From the NCBI RefSeq assembly GCF_000426845.1, contig NZ_AUGD01000024.1:1-64000 (forward strand): a stretch of DNA of 64,000 nucleotides, written 5' to 3'. Position numbers and translations under genes: made by a program. This document shows, in pieces, positions 43,227-52,541 of the stretch. The notes below the pieces were generated by a model. The model had not been told where the DNA came from. It made no database searches and saw nothing but the letters and a program-made list of their open reading frames with translations. The DNA comes from Bradyrhizobium sp. in8p8. Lineage in GTDB: Bacteria; Pseudomonadota; Alphaproteobacteria; Rhizobiales; Xanthobacteraceae. Every line of letters begins with the position of its first letter. Position 1 is the stretch's first letter.

Positions 43227-44651
43227 ATGGCCAACGAAGCATTCGCCCTCTCGCCCATGTCTGCCCGCGCGGCCGAGCCGAACGAGCAGGATTACGACGC
43301 GATCCGCGAAGCCTTCATGGAGACCGCGCGCGGCCGCTGGTTCCTTGGCGAATATGCCAAGCGCAACCGCAATGCCGACACGCGCATGGTGCTCGATGCG
43401 GTCGCGAAGATCGAGGAAACCCTGGCGGCACAGCGCCAACCCGTCGTCGAGGACCGCCTGCCCGAGGCGCTGGTCGAGATACGCCGCGCGATCGGCGAGG
43501 CTGAGACGATCGCGATCGCGGCGTCCAATCCCGCGGCGATCGAGGCCAGCCTCGCGCCGATACCGCGCGGCGTGCGCATCATCAAGGAGATCTCCTGGCG
43601 CTGGCGCGAGATCGGCGCCGACGGGCGGATCTGCGATCTCATTGATTCGCAGCTCGCCTCGATCGAGGCTGCCTGCGGCCAGCTGTCGACCATCGATCCC
43701 CGCCTCGAGCTCAAGGCGGCCTTCGATCTGCTGAGGGATCGGGTCGAGCAGCTTGGCGGCGACGCTACGCCGCAGGCCGCATCTTCTGCGCGGGCTCCGG
43801 AGCAGGAGCCGCCGTCATCCATCGCAGAAAGCGCGCCTGTTGAGACGGCCCCTGTGGCGATGGCCAGCGAAGCTCCCGTGGCTTTTACGGAGATGCAGGA
43901 GGAGATCGCAGCAGCTCCCGACGTCGAAGCAGCTGGCGTCGCGGAAACTGCCGCCGTTGCCGATCAGGCAACGGACGCGGCCGTCGCGCCGGAGATCGTC
44001 GCCGAAAGCCAGCTCGGTCTTGCAAGAGCCGCTATGGACAACGTCGCTCCCGACGGTGCCGCGCTTGAGGACGCCTCGCTTGAAGAGCCGGCGATTGAAC
44101 CGCCGGCCGTCTTGACGGAGGCAATCGACGCGGTCGCATTCGACGCGGCAGCGGAAGCCGAGGACGAAGCCATCCTCGACGCCATCGCGCTGGAGATGGC
44201 CGCGCCCGATCCTGACTTCGACGAGATCATCGAACCGGTCGAGATGGTCGCGCCAACGCCGGAACCGATTGCGGCGGAGGTTGCAACACCCGTTGCCGCC
44301 GCACTGCCGGAGCCGATCGCGCCAGAGCCAGTCGTCGCAGCAGCCGCGGAGGAGCCCGCGGACGCGCCGATCGCGATGGAATCGCTCGCGCGCCTGACCG
44401 ACGCCATTGCGGAGGCCGCGGCCGAGATGGAGCAGCCGGCCCCGGCCATGGCGGCGGCGGCGTCATTCGCCGCAGCACCGACCGCGACGCTGCCGATGCC
44501 CTCGCCGCTGCCAGCGTCTTTGCCCGAACCGTCGCTCGGCGCCACCATCCTCGCCAGCGGCATTCTGCAAAAACCCCGCGCGCCAGCCAACGACCCGCTC
44601 GCCCCGATCCGCCGCATGACCCAGGCCGAGAAGATCGCGTTCTTCTCGTAA
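43227..44651 (+). CDS. Alphaproteobacterial protein of unknown function with acidic Ala/Pro-rich tail
   Basis: The 474-residue protein has a well-folded N-terminal helical region (about 20-190, with REAFMETARGRWFLGEYAKRNRN and RGVRIIKEISWRWREIGADGRICDLID). A 260-residue low-complexity stretch rich in Ala, Glu and Pro follows, then a short conserved end PLAPIRRMTQAEKIAFFS. The terminal motif and the long linker suggest a tethered interaction peptide. I do not recognise the family. ATG 43227 is preferred over GTG 43179. Confidence 0.75.
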   Translation: MANEAFALSPMSARAAEPNEQDYDAIREAFMETARGRWFLGEYAKRNRNADTRMVLDAVAKIEETLAAQRQPVVEDRLPEALVEIRRAIGEAETIAIAASNPAAIEASLAPIPRGVRIIKEISWRWREIGADGRICDLIDSQLASIEAACGQLSTIDPRLELKAAFDLLRDRVEQLGGDATPQAASSARAPEQEPPSSIAESAPVETAPVAMASEAPVAFTEMQEEIAAAPDVEAAGVAETAAVADQATDAAVAPEIVAESQLGLARAAMDNVAPDGAALEDASLEEPAIEPPAVLTEAIDAVAFDAAAEAEDEAILDAIALEMAAPDPDFDEIIEPVEMVAPTPEPIAAEVATPVAAALPEPIAPEPVVAAAAEEPADAPIAMESLARLTDAIAEAAAEMEQPAPAMAAAASFAAAPTATLPMPSPLPASLPEPSLGATILASGILQKPRAPANDPLAPIRRMTQAEKIAFFS

Positions 44652-44694
44652 CGGACGTCCGCTCTCGACGGATCCGCCGCAGCGCGCTACCCGA

Positions 44695-45054
44695 TCATCC
44701 GCAATTCCAGATCGGTCCAATCGGCGTTCGCGTCCAGCACGGACCGAAACTGCCGCCATTGTAGCGTCCGCCGTTGAAGCCTGGCCGGCCGAAATAATGC
44801 CACTCGCCGTTCCATCGGTAATATTGCGGAACCGGGTCGATGTACCAGTGACGCCGGTCGGCGCGCGACATGCGCCGCATCGCGTCCTTCTGTTTGTAGA
44901 GCGGAATGCTGTTGCTCAGCGGCTGGCGATAGCCCGGCAGGAAGCCGTAGCCCTTCCAGACCGGCTTGGGGCGCTTTTGCGCGGGCTCCGCGGGCGCAAC
45001 GGCCGGCAGCAACGACAGGATGACAGCAACGAATAGACACAAAGGGCGAGACAT
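44695..45054 (-). CDS. Small secreted aromatic-rich protein
   Basis: The 119-residue protein starts with a signal peptide (MSRPLCLFVAVILSLLPAVAPA). The mature part is rich in Tyr, Trp, Pro and Arg (KGYGFLPGYRQPL, RRHWYIDPVPQYYRWNGEWHYFG) and has two C-terminal cysteines. Longer starts to 45153 are unsupported. Unknown function; the composition suggests a surface or periplasmic binding protein. Confidence 0.72.
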   Translation of the reverse strand: MSRPLCLFVAVILSLLPAVAPAEPAQKRPKPVWKGYGFLPGYRQPLSNSIPLYKQKDAMRRMSRADRRHWYIDPVPQYYRWNGEWHYFGRPGFNGGRYNGGSFGPCWTRTPIGPIWNCG

Positions 45055-45197
45055 GGATCGAGAATAGACAGGCGGTTGAGAGAAGGCCACCCAAATTCGA
45101 GTGCGAGGCCTTTCGCCGCTTCTGCTCAAGGACCTGTCTCGATAGGCTGGCAAGGCACAGCACGAGCTGTGAGGACGTCTGCAAGTGGAATGAACCC

Positions 45198-45581
45198 ATG
45201 TCTGAGCTCCCGCGCGTCGGCGCCTTCGCGATCATTCCGAACAACGATCTTCCCGCGGCGATTCCGTTCTGGGAGCGCCTTGGCTTCGCACGCACCGGCG
45301 GCGACGCCGGCTATGTCATCATGAGCGGCTGGGGATGCGAGGTGCATCTCACGCAAGCTGGCGACGGCCCATGGCGAGTGCCGCAGCATAATCCTTTCGG
45401 CATTTTCATTCGCACGCCAGACGTCGAGGCGATCGCCGCACGCGTCGAAGATCTGATCATCCGTCCGGGCGGCGTGCTGCGCCACCGCGAATGGGGCATG
45501 TACGAAGTGGGCATCAACGGCCCTGACGGCCTATTGGTCCGAATCGGCTGGCCTTCGGAGCTGATGCGCCGCGCTAGCTGA
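45198..45581 (+). CDS. VOC-family protein (glyoxalase/bleomycin-resistance-like)
   Basis: This 127-residue protein has one vicinal-oxygen-chelate fold (IPNNDLPAAIPFWERLGFARTG at the start, GMYEVGINGPDGLLVRIGWP at the end). The pattern resembles bleomycin-resistance-type binding proteins more than metal-dependent glyoxalases, but the ligand is unknown. It overlaps the converging RbsD/FucU gene by 8 bp. Confidence 0.85.
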   Translation: MSELPRVGAFAIIPNNDLPAAIPFWERLGFARTGGDAGYVIMSGWGCEVHLTQAGDGPWRVPQHNPFGIFIRTPDVEAIAARVEDLIIRPGGVLRHREWGMYEVGINGPDGLLVRIGWPSELMRRAS

Positions 45582-46017
45582 TGACTCCCTTCCTGATCAG
45601 GAAGCAGCCGTAGCCCCTGCTGTCTCCCACCTGCACCACGCCGAAGGCCGCAGCCGCCGCGCGATAGAAATCCGTGCGTGAGAGCTTGCCGGGCGCGACG
45701 GCGCGTCCGGCCCCACGTTCGATCTCGGCCAGCACCGCGCGCTGCACCTCGGGCACGCGCTCGGGGTCATCGACTGGCATCATCACGCGGACCGGATCGG
45801 GATCGAAATCGTCGAGCGGAAAGAGTGTCATGATGGCCCGGACAGCCGTCTCCATCTGCAGGCCCGGCAACTGGATCAGGCGCTGCGACGATGTGCTCTG
45901 CGCGATGCGGGCCGCAGGATGGTTGGCGTCGACGACCGCGAGATCGTCGCCGTGGCCCATGGCGGCGAGCAGCCAAAGGAGGTCGGGCGTGAGGACCGGA
46001 TCGATCGATTTCAGCAT
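45574..46017 (-). CDS. RbsD/FucU family sugar mutarotase
   Basis: The 147-residue protein matches FucU/RbsD: LLWLLAAMGHGDDLAVVDANHPA at the N-terminus, with the active-site His and Asp, and RAVLAEIERGA plus FYRAAAAAFGVVQVGDSRGYGCFLIRKGVI at the C-terminus. The GYGCFLIRKGV end favours FucU (L-fucose mutarotase) over RbsD. It interconverts sugar anomers. No sugar catabolic genes are adjacent. Confidence 0.88.
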   Translation of the reverse strand: MLKSIDPVLTPDLLWLLAAMGHGDDLAVVDANHPAARIAQSTSSQRLIQLPGLQMETAVRAIMTLFPLDDFDPDPVRVMMPVDDPERVPEVQRAVLAEIERGAGRAVAPGKLSRTDFYRAAAAAFGVVQVGDSRGYGCFLIRKGVIS

Positions 46018-46182
46018 GTGACGAACTCACCTCCCAATCGGTCGTTCACCATAGCAGGTTCGCGGCGTGATTCAGATCACGCATGCCAGCATGGTGATAG
46101 GGATCACGGACGATAGACTCGAACGCAGCCAGGCTTGCTCGCAACCAATCTCGCATCGAGATGAGTGCCAAAGGAGCACGCC

Positions 46183-48006
46183 ATGTTCCGCCTAAAGCCT
46201 TTCCTGACGACGGTTAGCCTGATGGGGAGCCTGTTGGGCTTCGCCTGTGGGCCTGTTTCCGCGCAAGTCGCCCCGGTCCAGCCGGCTCCCACCGCGCTGC
46301 AGGGCCCGGAGCAGCGGGTCGCCTTGGTCATCGGCAATGCGAACTACCAGAACGCGCCGCAGCTTGCGAACCCCGACGACGACGCCCAATCGATGGCCCA
46401 GTTCCTGAACTCGGCCGGCTTCGAAGTGGTCGCAGCGACCGACCTGACCCAAAACGACATGCTGCGCGTCGTCCAGGATTTCTCCGCCAAGGTCGCATCG
46501 CGAGGTCCGAACACGGTGGCGATGGTCTATTACGCCGGTCACGGCGTGCAGCTCGCCGGCGAGAATTACCTCGTCCCCGTGGACGCGAAAGTGTCCAACC
46601 CCACCGATCTCGTCAACAATTCGGTGCGCCTCGTCGACGTGATGTCGACGCTGGAGACGATCCCGAGCCGGATGCGCATCGTCATTCTCGATGCATGCCG
46701 CAACAATCCCTTCCCTGAGGTCAACGATGCCGGCCGCGGCCTGGCCATCGTCGATGCGCCGAACGGCTCGATCGTCGGCTACTCGACTGCCCCCGGCGCA
46801 GAAGCGCTCGACGGCACGGGCGGCCACAGCCCGTACACGCAGGCGTTCCTGAACGTCGCACGCGAGCCCAACGTGCCGATCGAGCAGCTGTTCAAGCGTG
46901 TGCGGCTGCAGGTGAACCAGACGACCAGCGGTGCGCAGATCCCGTGGGAGAGCTCCTCGCTGACCTCAGACTTCACCTTCTTCGGCGACACCGCCGTTGC
47001 CGCCAATCGTGCGCCGGTGAAGGCGCCGGTGGTGCAGATGGCGTCCAACCTGCCGAGCCGCTCGACCCGCCAGGCCTATGACTACGTCGTGTCCGAAGGC
47101 CGGCCGGAATATTATCAGGAGTTCATCAGGATGTACCCGCACGACCCGCTGTGCGACCACGTCCGCTGGCTGCTCAACAATATCCTGATCTCGCAGGCCT
47201 GGCACAAGGCGGTGCTCGCCAATTCGCCGGTCGCCTATAAGAGCTTCTATGACAGCTATGGCAACAGCCCCTATGCACAGATCGCGCTGAAGCTGCAGGC
47301 GCAGCCGAAGCAGATCCCCCTGATGCAGGCGACCAAGTTCCTGGCTCCCCAGAGCATTGCCCCGACCTTCAAGATCGGCAATCTGGGCCAGCCCAAATAC
47401 ATGCCGCTGATGCAGCAGGGCAATGGCGGCGCGCAGATGGGTGGCAACCTGCCGCTGGTGCAGAAGCCGGTCGACGGCAGCGTCATCGCCAAGCCCGGCA
47501 ATGGCGGCCCGATCGTCGGGCTGCCCTCGGGCAACAACCAGCCCAACCAGCACAACGGCGCGCCGACGCAGACCCCAGGCAAGATCGTCACGCTCCCTGC
47601 ACCGACCAACACGACCAACGGCAAGGTCGGCATTGGTAAGATCTTGACGCTGCCCGCGACCAACAATCCGCACGGCGGCAACAAAACCGGCAATGCCAAC
47701 GGCACGACGAACGGCTCGCCGGGCAAGATCGCGACCATGCCGGTGCATGGCGGCAAGGGTGGCACGAAGATCGATGTGAGGCCCGTTCGGACGCAGAACC
47801 ACCCGATCCGCATCAACAATGGCAACACCGGCATCGTGAAGCCCAACAACAATCCGGTGAGCAAGGTGCAGGTGCTGAACAACCGTCCGCAGCTCAACAC
47901 GATGCCGAGCCGCATGGTCAGCAGCAACAACAACTTCCGCCAGTCGATGAACCAGGCGCCGAGCATGAGTGGCGGCAGCAACCGCCGCGGCGGCTTCATG
48001 CGCTGA
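46183..48006 (+). CDS. Secreted caspase-like protease (orthocaspase / peptidase C14)
   Basis: The 607-residue protein has a signal peptide (MFRLKPFLTTVSLMGSLLGFACGPVSAQ) and a p20-like caspase domain. The catalytic His is in YYAGHGVQ (H120) and the catalytic Cys in LDACRNNP (C172). ATG 46183 follows AAGGAG at good spacing. Residues 300-370 form a helical repeat-like region (AYDYVVSEGRPEYYQEFIRMYPHDP). The last 230 residues are a low-complexity Asn/Gly/Pro/Lys tail with repeated GKI-T-LPA-like motifs. The target is unknown; export to periplasm or surface is predicted. Confidence 0.85.
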   Translation: MFRLKPFLTTVSLMGSLLGFACGPVSAQVAPVQPAPTALQGPEQRVALVIGNANYQNAPQLANPDDDAQSMAQFLNSAGFEVVAATDLTQNDMLRVVQDFSAKVASRGPNTVAMVYYAGHGVQLAGENYLVPVDAKVSNPTDLVNNSVRLVDVMSTLETIPSRMRIVILDACRNNPFPEVNDAGRGLAIVDAPNGSIVGYSTAPGAEALDGTGGHSPYTQAFLNVAREPNVPIEQLFKRVRLQVNQTTSGAQIPWESSSLTSDFTFFGDTAVAANRAPVKAPVVQMASNLPSRSTRQAYDYVVSEGRPEYYQEFIRMYPHDPLCDHVRWLLNNILISQAWHKAVLANSPVAYKSFYDSYGNSPYAQIALKLQAQPKQIPLMQATKFLAPQSIAPTFKIGNLGQPKYMPLMQQGNGGAQMGGNLPLVQKPVDGSVIAKPGNGGPIVGLPSGNNQPNQHNGAPTQTPGKIVTLPAPTNTTNGKVGIGKILTLPATNNPHGGNKTGNANGTTNGSPGKIATMPVHGGKGGTKIDVRPVRTQNHPIRINNGNTGIVKPNNNPVSKVQVLNNRPQLNTMPSRMVSSNNNFRQSMNQAPSMSGGSNRRGGFMR

Positions 48007-48032
48007 TTGCTGCGATGAAGAAGGTGCGCTCC

Positions 48033-48149
48033 CTCCCCCGCTTGCGGGGGAGAGTTGGGGAGAGGATCTTTCCGCAACCGGACGACCCCAAGAGGAAAAG
48101 CCCTCTCCCGGCGCTGCGTGCCGACCTCTCCCGCAAGCGGGAGAGGTCG
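48033..48149. repeat. Double REP-like element (family A)
   Basis: Two palindromes flank a spacer. CTCCCCCGC/GCGGGGGAG lies at 48033-48052. CGACCTCTCCCGC/GCGGGAGAGGTCG, a perfect 13-bp stem with AA loop, lies at 48122-48149. It is in the gap after the caspase gene and facing the threonine dehydratase 3' end, where it may also stop transcription. Confidence 0.8.
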
Positions 48150-48294
48150 CACTAAGCAAGCGGATAGTTCGAACCAACAAACGAAGGGCAGAGCGGTGAC
48201 GCTCTGCCCCTTTCTCATATCAGTCCTTACACGCCGTCAGTCCGGGAAGCGCCGACAGGCGCAGGCCCGGATCCTTCAAAAGCCCTGACGACGA

Positions 48295-49278
48295 CTAGGC
48301 CACCAGCTCGGCGAACAGATCCGCGTCGACATTGCCGCCGGAGAGCACGATGACGACGTTCTTGCCTGAGACGTCGAGACGTCCGGCGAGCAGCGCGGCA
48401 AGGCCGACGGCACCGCCGGGCTCGACGACCAGCTTGAGCTCGCGATAGGCGAACGCAACGGCAGCACCGACTTCCTTGTCCGATGCAGTGACGCCACGCG
48501 CGAGCAGCTTGCTGTTGATCGCGAACGTCATCTCGCCGGGCATCAGTGCCATCAACGCATCGCAGATGGTGCGGCCCGCCGGGGGATGCGGCTCGCGGTG
48601 GCCCGCGGTCAACGAAATACCGTGGTCATCGAAGGATTCAGGTTCGGCCACTACGATCTCGGCTTGCGGATAGCGGGCCTTGACGGCGGTGGCGACGCCC
48701 GCGATCAGGCCGCCGCCGGAGGCCGGCGCCACCACGATGTCGGGGCTGAGGCCGAGGGCTGCCATGTCTTCCGCGATCTCGCGGCCGGCTGTACCCTGCC
48801 CTGCGATCACGAAGGGATCGTCATAGGGCTTGACCAGCGTCGCACCGCGCTTCTCGGCGATACCGCGTGAGATCGCCTCGCGATCGTCGCGGTCGCGATC
48901 GTACAGCACGACCTCGGCGCCGTAGGACTTGGTGCGCTCGCGCTTCGACAGCGGCGCATCCGCCGGCATCACGATGGTGGCCTGCATCTCGAGGATCTTT
49001 GCCGCGGCCGCCACGCCCTGGGCGTGATTGCCGGAGGAGAACGCAACGACGCCGCCGGCGCGCTTGTCGTGCGGGATCGAGAACACCTTGTTGAAGGCAC
49101 CGCGGAACTTGAACGAGCCGGTGCGCTGAAGCATCTCCGGCTTCAGGAACACTTTTGCGCCGACACGCTCGTTGAGCACGGGAAAGGACAACAGCGGGGT
49201 GCGGATGGCATAAGGCGCGATCACGCGCGCTGCGGCGTCGATATCGGCAGGGCCGACGGGGAGGAGCTGTTCGGTCAT
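48295..49278 (-). CDS. Threonine/serine dehydratase (fold-type II PLP enzyme)
   Basis: This 327-residue PLP enzyme has the Schiff-base lysine in TGSFKFRGA (K57), SSGNHAQGVA for carboxylate binding, PASGGGLIAG for phosphate and a late VIVLSGGNVD. The absence of a C-terminal regulatory (ACT-like) domain points to the catabolic threonine ammonia-lyase / serine racemase type rather than biosynthetic IlvA. It deaminates L-threonine or L-serine. Confidence 0.9.
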   Translation of the reverse strand: MTEQLLPVGPADIDAAARVIAPYAIRTPLLSFPVLNERVGAKVFLKPEMLQRTGSFKFRGAFNKVFSIPHDKRAGGVVAFSSGNHAQGVAAAAKILEMQATIVMPADAPLSKRERTKSYGAEVVLYDRDRDDREAISRGIAEKRGATLVKPYDDPFVIAGQGTAGREIAEDMAALGLSPDIVVAPASGGGLIAGVATAVKARYPQAEIVVAEPESFDDHGISLTAGHREPHPPAGRTICDALMALMPGEMTFAINSKLLARGVTASDKEVGAAVAFAYRELKLVVEPGGAVGLAALLAGRLDVSGKNVVIVLSGGNVDADLFAELVA

Positions 49279-49343
49279 GGTGGAATGTTATCGCGGCCCA
49301 TGAAGGCCGGGCAAGACACCTCCGCGCGAGGTTCCTTCCTGAT

Positions 49344-50390
49344 CTAGGCGACGAAACGCGGCCGTTCCGCGCCGCTCCGGCCCGGCAGCACCGCCCCGAC
49401 GGCCTGAATGCTGTCGATGAAGACCCGCGCAGAGACCTCCCAGGTGTACTTGGCGGCGAACTCGACGCAGTCCTGCCGGGAGATCTCGAGCGCGGCAAAG
49501 CATGCATTGCGTAGATCGTGATCGAGCGCGCCGACCGGCGCATCGCCGATCACGTCGCGGGGCCCCTTCACCGGGAAGGCCGCAACCGGCAGGCCGCTGG
49601 CGAGCGCCTCCAGCAGCACCAGGCCGAATGTATCGGTCTTGCTTGGGAACACGAACACGTCGGCGGCCGCATAGATATCCGCGAGGTCCTCGCCGTGCTT
49701 CTCGCCGAGGAAGATCGCGTCGGGATAGGCCTCTTCCAGCGAGCCGCGCGCCGGGCCGTCGCCGACGACGACCTTGGTTCCGGGCAGGTCGAGGTCGAGG
49801 AAGGCCTCGAGGTTCTTCTCCACAGCCACCCGGCCGACCGAGAGAAACACCGGTGCCGGCAGACAGAGATCGACGGCGCGGGGATGGAACAAGCCGGTGT
49901 CGACACCGCGCGGCCACAGCACGACATTCTCGAACCCGCGCTCGCTGAGTTCGCGCGCCAGTGCCGGCGTTGCCGCCATCACGGCACGGCTGGGCTCGTG
50001 GAAGCGGCGCAGCGCACGCCAGATCAGCGAGCCAGGCACGGGCACGCGGGCACGGACATATTCGGGGAAGCGGGTATGGAAGCTGGTCGTGAACGGCAGC
50101 TTGCGCTGGCGGCAATAGCGGCGGACCATCAGTCCGATCGGCCCTTCCGTCGCAATGTGGATGCTGTCGGGGCGCGCCTCCTCGATCAGCTTTGCGATCC
50201 GGGCCGGGCGTGGCATCGCGAGCCGCACGTCGCGATAGGTCGGCATCGCGAAGGTGCGGAACGATTGCGGCGTCAGGAACGTGAGGTCGACGTCGAGGCC
50301 TCTGGCGGCGTCGGCCAGCTTGGTCAGCGTCCGAACGACACCGTTGACTTGAGGGTGCCAGGCATCGGTCGCGACCAGGATGCGCATCAT
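49344..50390 (-). CDS. Glycosyltransferase family 4 protein (GT-B)
   Basis: The protein of about 348 residues has MRILVATDAWHPQVNGVVRTL (acceptor domain), HTRFPEYVRARVPVP, SVGRVAVEKNLEAFL and the donor-site Glu region FVFPSKTDTFGLVLLEALASGLPVAAFPVKGPRDVIG, all typical of GT4 mannosyl/glucosyl-type enzymes. Two adjacent ATGs (50390, 50387) follow AAGGA; the upstream extension is unsupported. It lies 10 bp after the metallophosphoesterase gene in one operon, suggesting a glycolipid made in the inner membrane. Confidence 0.9.
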   Translation of the reverse strand: MMRILVATDAWHPQVNGVVRTLTKLADAARGLDVDLTFLTPQSFRTFAMPTYRDVRLAMPRPARIAKLIEEARPDSIHIATEGPIGLMVRRYCRQRKLPFTTSFHTRFPEYVRARVPVPGSLIWRALRRFHEPSRAVMAATPALARELSERGFENVVLWPRGVDTGLFHPRAVDLCLPAPVFLSVGRVAVEKNLEAFLDLDLPGTKVVVGDGPARGSLEEAYPDAIFLGEKHGEDLADIYAAADVFVFPSKTDTFGLVLLEALASGLPVAAFPVKGPRDVIGDAPVGALDHDLRNACFAALEISRQDCVEFAAKYTWEVSARVFIDSIQAVGAVLPGRSGAERPRFVA

Positions 50391-50400
50391 GTGGTCCTTG

Positions 50401-51213
50401 TCATGCGGCTCTCGCCGCGACCTGCGGGACGACTGCCGGCCTCTGCAAATGATCCGCCCAGGTGATGATCTCGAAATGGCCGTCGTCATGCTCGACCAGG
50501 GCCGTGCAGCTCTCGACCCAGTCGCCGCAATTCATGTAGCGAATGCCGGCCTCGTCGCGGATCACGGCGTAGTGGATGTGGCCGCATATCACGCCGTCGG
50601 CGTCGTAGCGGCGTGCTTCGGCCGCGAGCGCCTGCTCGAACGCGCCGATATAGTTGACGGCGTTCTTGACCTTCTGCTTGGCCCATTGCGACAGCGACCA
50701 ATAAGGCACGCCGAACAGGCGGCGGAAGAAGTTGACCAGGCGATTCATCTGGATCGCGAAGTCGTAGGCCCTGTCGCCGAGATGAGCGAGCCAGCGCGCG
50801 TTCTGCACCACCAGATCGAAGATGTCGCCGTGGATGACGAGATAGCGCTTGCCGTCCACGCCGGTGTGCACCGTGTTCTCGACCACGTCGATGCCGCCGA
50901 AATGGGTGCCGTAATAGTTGCGCAGGAACTCGTCGTGATTGCCGGGAATGTAGATGACCTTGGCGCCCTTGCGCGCCTTGCGCAACAGCTTCTGGACCAG
51001 GTCGTTGTGCGATTGCGGCCAGTGCCAGCTCGATTTCAGCGCCCAGCCGTCGACGATGTCGCCGACGAGGTAGATCGTGTCGGCATCGTGGTAGCGAAGG
51101 AAATCAAGCAGAAGATCGGCTTGAGAACCGCGGGCTCCGAGATGGACGTCGGAGATGAACAACGTGCGAAAGCGCCGCTCCTGGCTTTCGTCACTCACAT
51201 CGTAACTTCCCAT
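50401..51213 (-). CDS. UDP-2,3-diacylglucosamine diphosphatase-like metallophosphoesterase
   Basis: The 270-residue protein has the calcineurin-like blocks LFISDVHLGARGSQAD, YLVGDIVDGWALK, YIPGNHDEFLR, VIHGDIFD and VICGHIHYAV, which bind two metals. It resembles LpxH-type lipid phosphatases but is larger than LpxH (about 240 residues), and in alphaproteobacteria LpxI usually does the lipid A step. A phosphatase of a glycolipid intermediate is a reasonable alternative. ATG 51213 is preferred; the frame extends to 51330. It precedes the GT4 gene. Confidence 0.85.
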   Translation of the reverse strand: MGSYDVSDESQERRFRTLFISDVHLGARGSQADLLLDFLRYHDADTIYLVGDIVDGWALKSSWHWPQSHNDLVQKLLRKARKGAKVIYIPGNHDEFLRNYYGTHFGGIDVVENTVHTGVDGKRYLVIHGDIFDLVVQNARWLAHLGDRAYDFAIQMNRLVNFFRRLFGVPYWSLSQWAKQKVKNAVNYIGAFEQALAAEARRYDADGVICGHIHYAVIRDEAGIRYMNCGDWVESCTALVEHDDGHFEIITWADHLQRPAVVPQVAARAA

Positions 51214-51427
51214 GCGCCAGCCTGTAACAATGTCCCGTGACAGGGGGATGACCGGTGAACCCTCGAGGCCCCTCAGATTCGAATCAAGTTCCGCCTCGCC
51301 CTCCCCGCGAATATCAGTCGCATGCGACAATCAGGCGACATGGGGTCGCAGCGGGCGCCCATGGAGGGCACCGGGTGCCGGTGAAACTGCGGCCGCGCAC
51401 CCCCCGTCCCCATTCGGACGGCCCGCG

Positions 51428-52228
51428 TCAGTAGAACCTGTGGAAATGGTGGACCGGCCCGTGGCCATGACCGACGCTGAAGCGGTCGGCGGCCTCGATC
51501 GCGGCGCTGATCCAGGACTTGGCATTGCGCACGGCACGCTCGAGATCTTCGCCCTTGGCGAGACCTGCCGCGATGGCCGACGACAGTGAGCATCCGGTGC
51601 CATGGGTATTGCGGGTGGCGACCCGGGGGGCCGCCAGCGCGATGGTGTTGTTCGCATCGACCAGATAGTCGATGCTCTCGGCGCCCTCGCCGTGCCCGCC
51701 CTTGATCAGAACGGCGCGGCAGCCGAGCGCCAGCAGGCGACGGCCCTGGCTTTCGATCTCGGCTTCGCTCGTTGCAACAACCTCGTCGAGCAGCGCCGCG
51801 GCTTCCGGCAGGTTCGGCGTGATCACCGAGGCCAAGGGTATCAGTCCCGTGCGCAGGGCATCGACGGCCTCGGCGGCGAGCAGGCGGTCGCCGGAGGTCG
51901 CCACCATGACGGGATCGAGCACGACGTGCCGCGGCGCCAAGCGCGACAGCGCGGCGGCGATGGCGTCGATGCTGGCGACCTGGGCCACCATGCCGATCTT
52001 CACCGCGCCAATCTCGAGGTCGGCGAACACGGCGTCGATCTGCGCGGTGACGAAGTCGGCGGGAACCGCGTGAATCCCGCTCACGCCGCGCGTGTTCTGT
52101 GCCGTCAGCGCGGTAATCACGGAGGCGCCGTAAACGCCGAGCGCGGCAAATGTCTTGAGGTCGGCCTGGATGCCGGCGCCGCCGCTCGAATCCGAGCCGG
52201 CGATAGTGAGGGCGACCGGGGTCGTCAT
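51428..52228 (-). CDS. thiD: Hydroxymethylpyrimidine/phosphomethylpyrimidine kinase
   Basis: The 266-residue ribokinase-like protein begins ALTIAGSDSSGGAGIQADLKTF and carries DPVMVATSGD, ITPNLPEAAALL and the C-terminal anion-hole motif THGTGCSLSSAIAAGLA, all diagnostic of ThiD. It phosphorylates HMP and HMP-P in thiamine synthesis. No other thiamine gene or THI-box is visible nearby. Confidence 0.95.
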   Translation of the reverse strand: MTTPVALTIAGSDSSGGAGIQADLKTFAALGVYGASVITALTAQNTRGVSGIHAVPADFVTAQIDAVFADLEIGAVKIGMVAQVASIDAIAAALSRLAPRHVVLDPVMVATSGDRLLAAEAVDALRTGLIPLASVITPNLPEAAALLDEVVATSEAEIESQGRRLLALGCRAVLIKGGHGEGAESIDYLVDANNTIALAAPRVATRNTHGTGCSLSSAIAAGLAKGEDLERAVRNAKSWISAAIEAADRFSVGHGHGPVHHFHRFY

Positions 52229-52541
52229 GGCCGGATACACATGCTGGAGGACATCGCCATGGCCTGTCCTAGCGCGACCGTGGAACGCCAGCAAGCCACG
52301 CCAAGCCGCCCGCCGTCGTGATTCGCGAGGGCGATGCCACCCAGCGGATCAGTCGGGCACAGCGCGGCGCCCGCAATGATGCGGGCTTGAAAATGCGTCG
52401 CGCCGGGCCCTTGGTATAGTCTCAAACCTTAGCGTGCTTCGCCGATTGCATGAGACGTCAGGTGGTGGAACCGTCGAGTGACGCCGATTGCGCGCCGCTC
52501 CGGCCCGCGAGCCACCTGAAACAGGAACTTGGGGTGGAACG
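52229..52541. promoter_or_regulatory. Divergent gap between thiD and hybrid kinase
   Basis: This 313-bp gap contains a possible promoter region with a TATAGT -10-like sequence near 52414-52419, directed to the kinase. The rest shows no gene or repeat. A GGGGTGG lies just before the kinase ATG. Confidence 0.4.
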
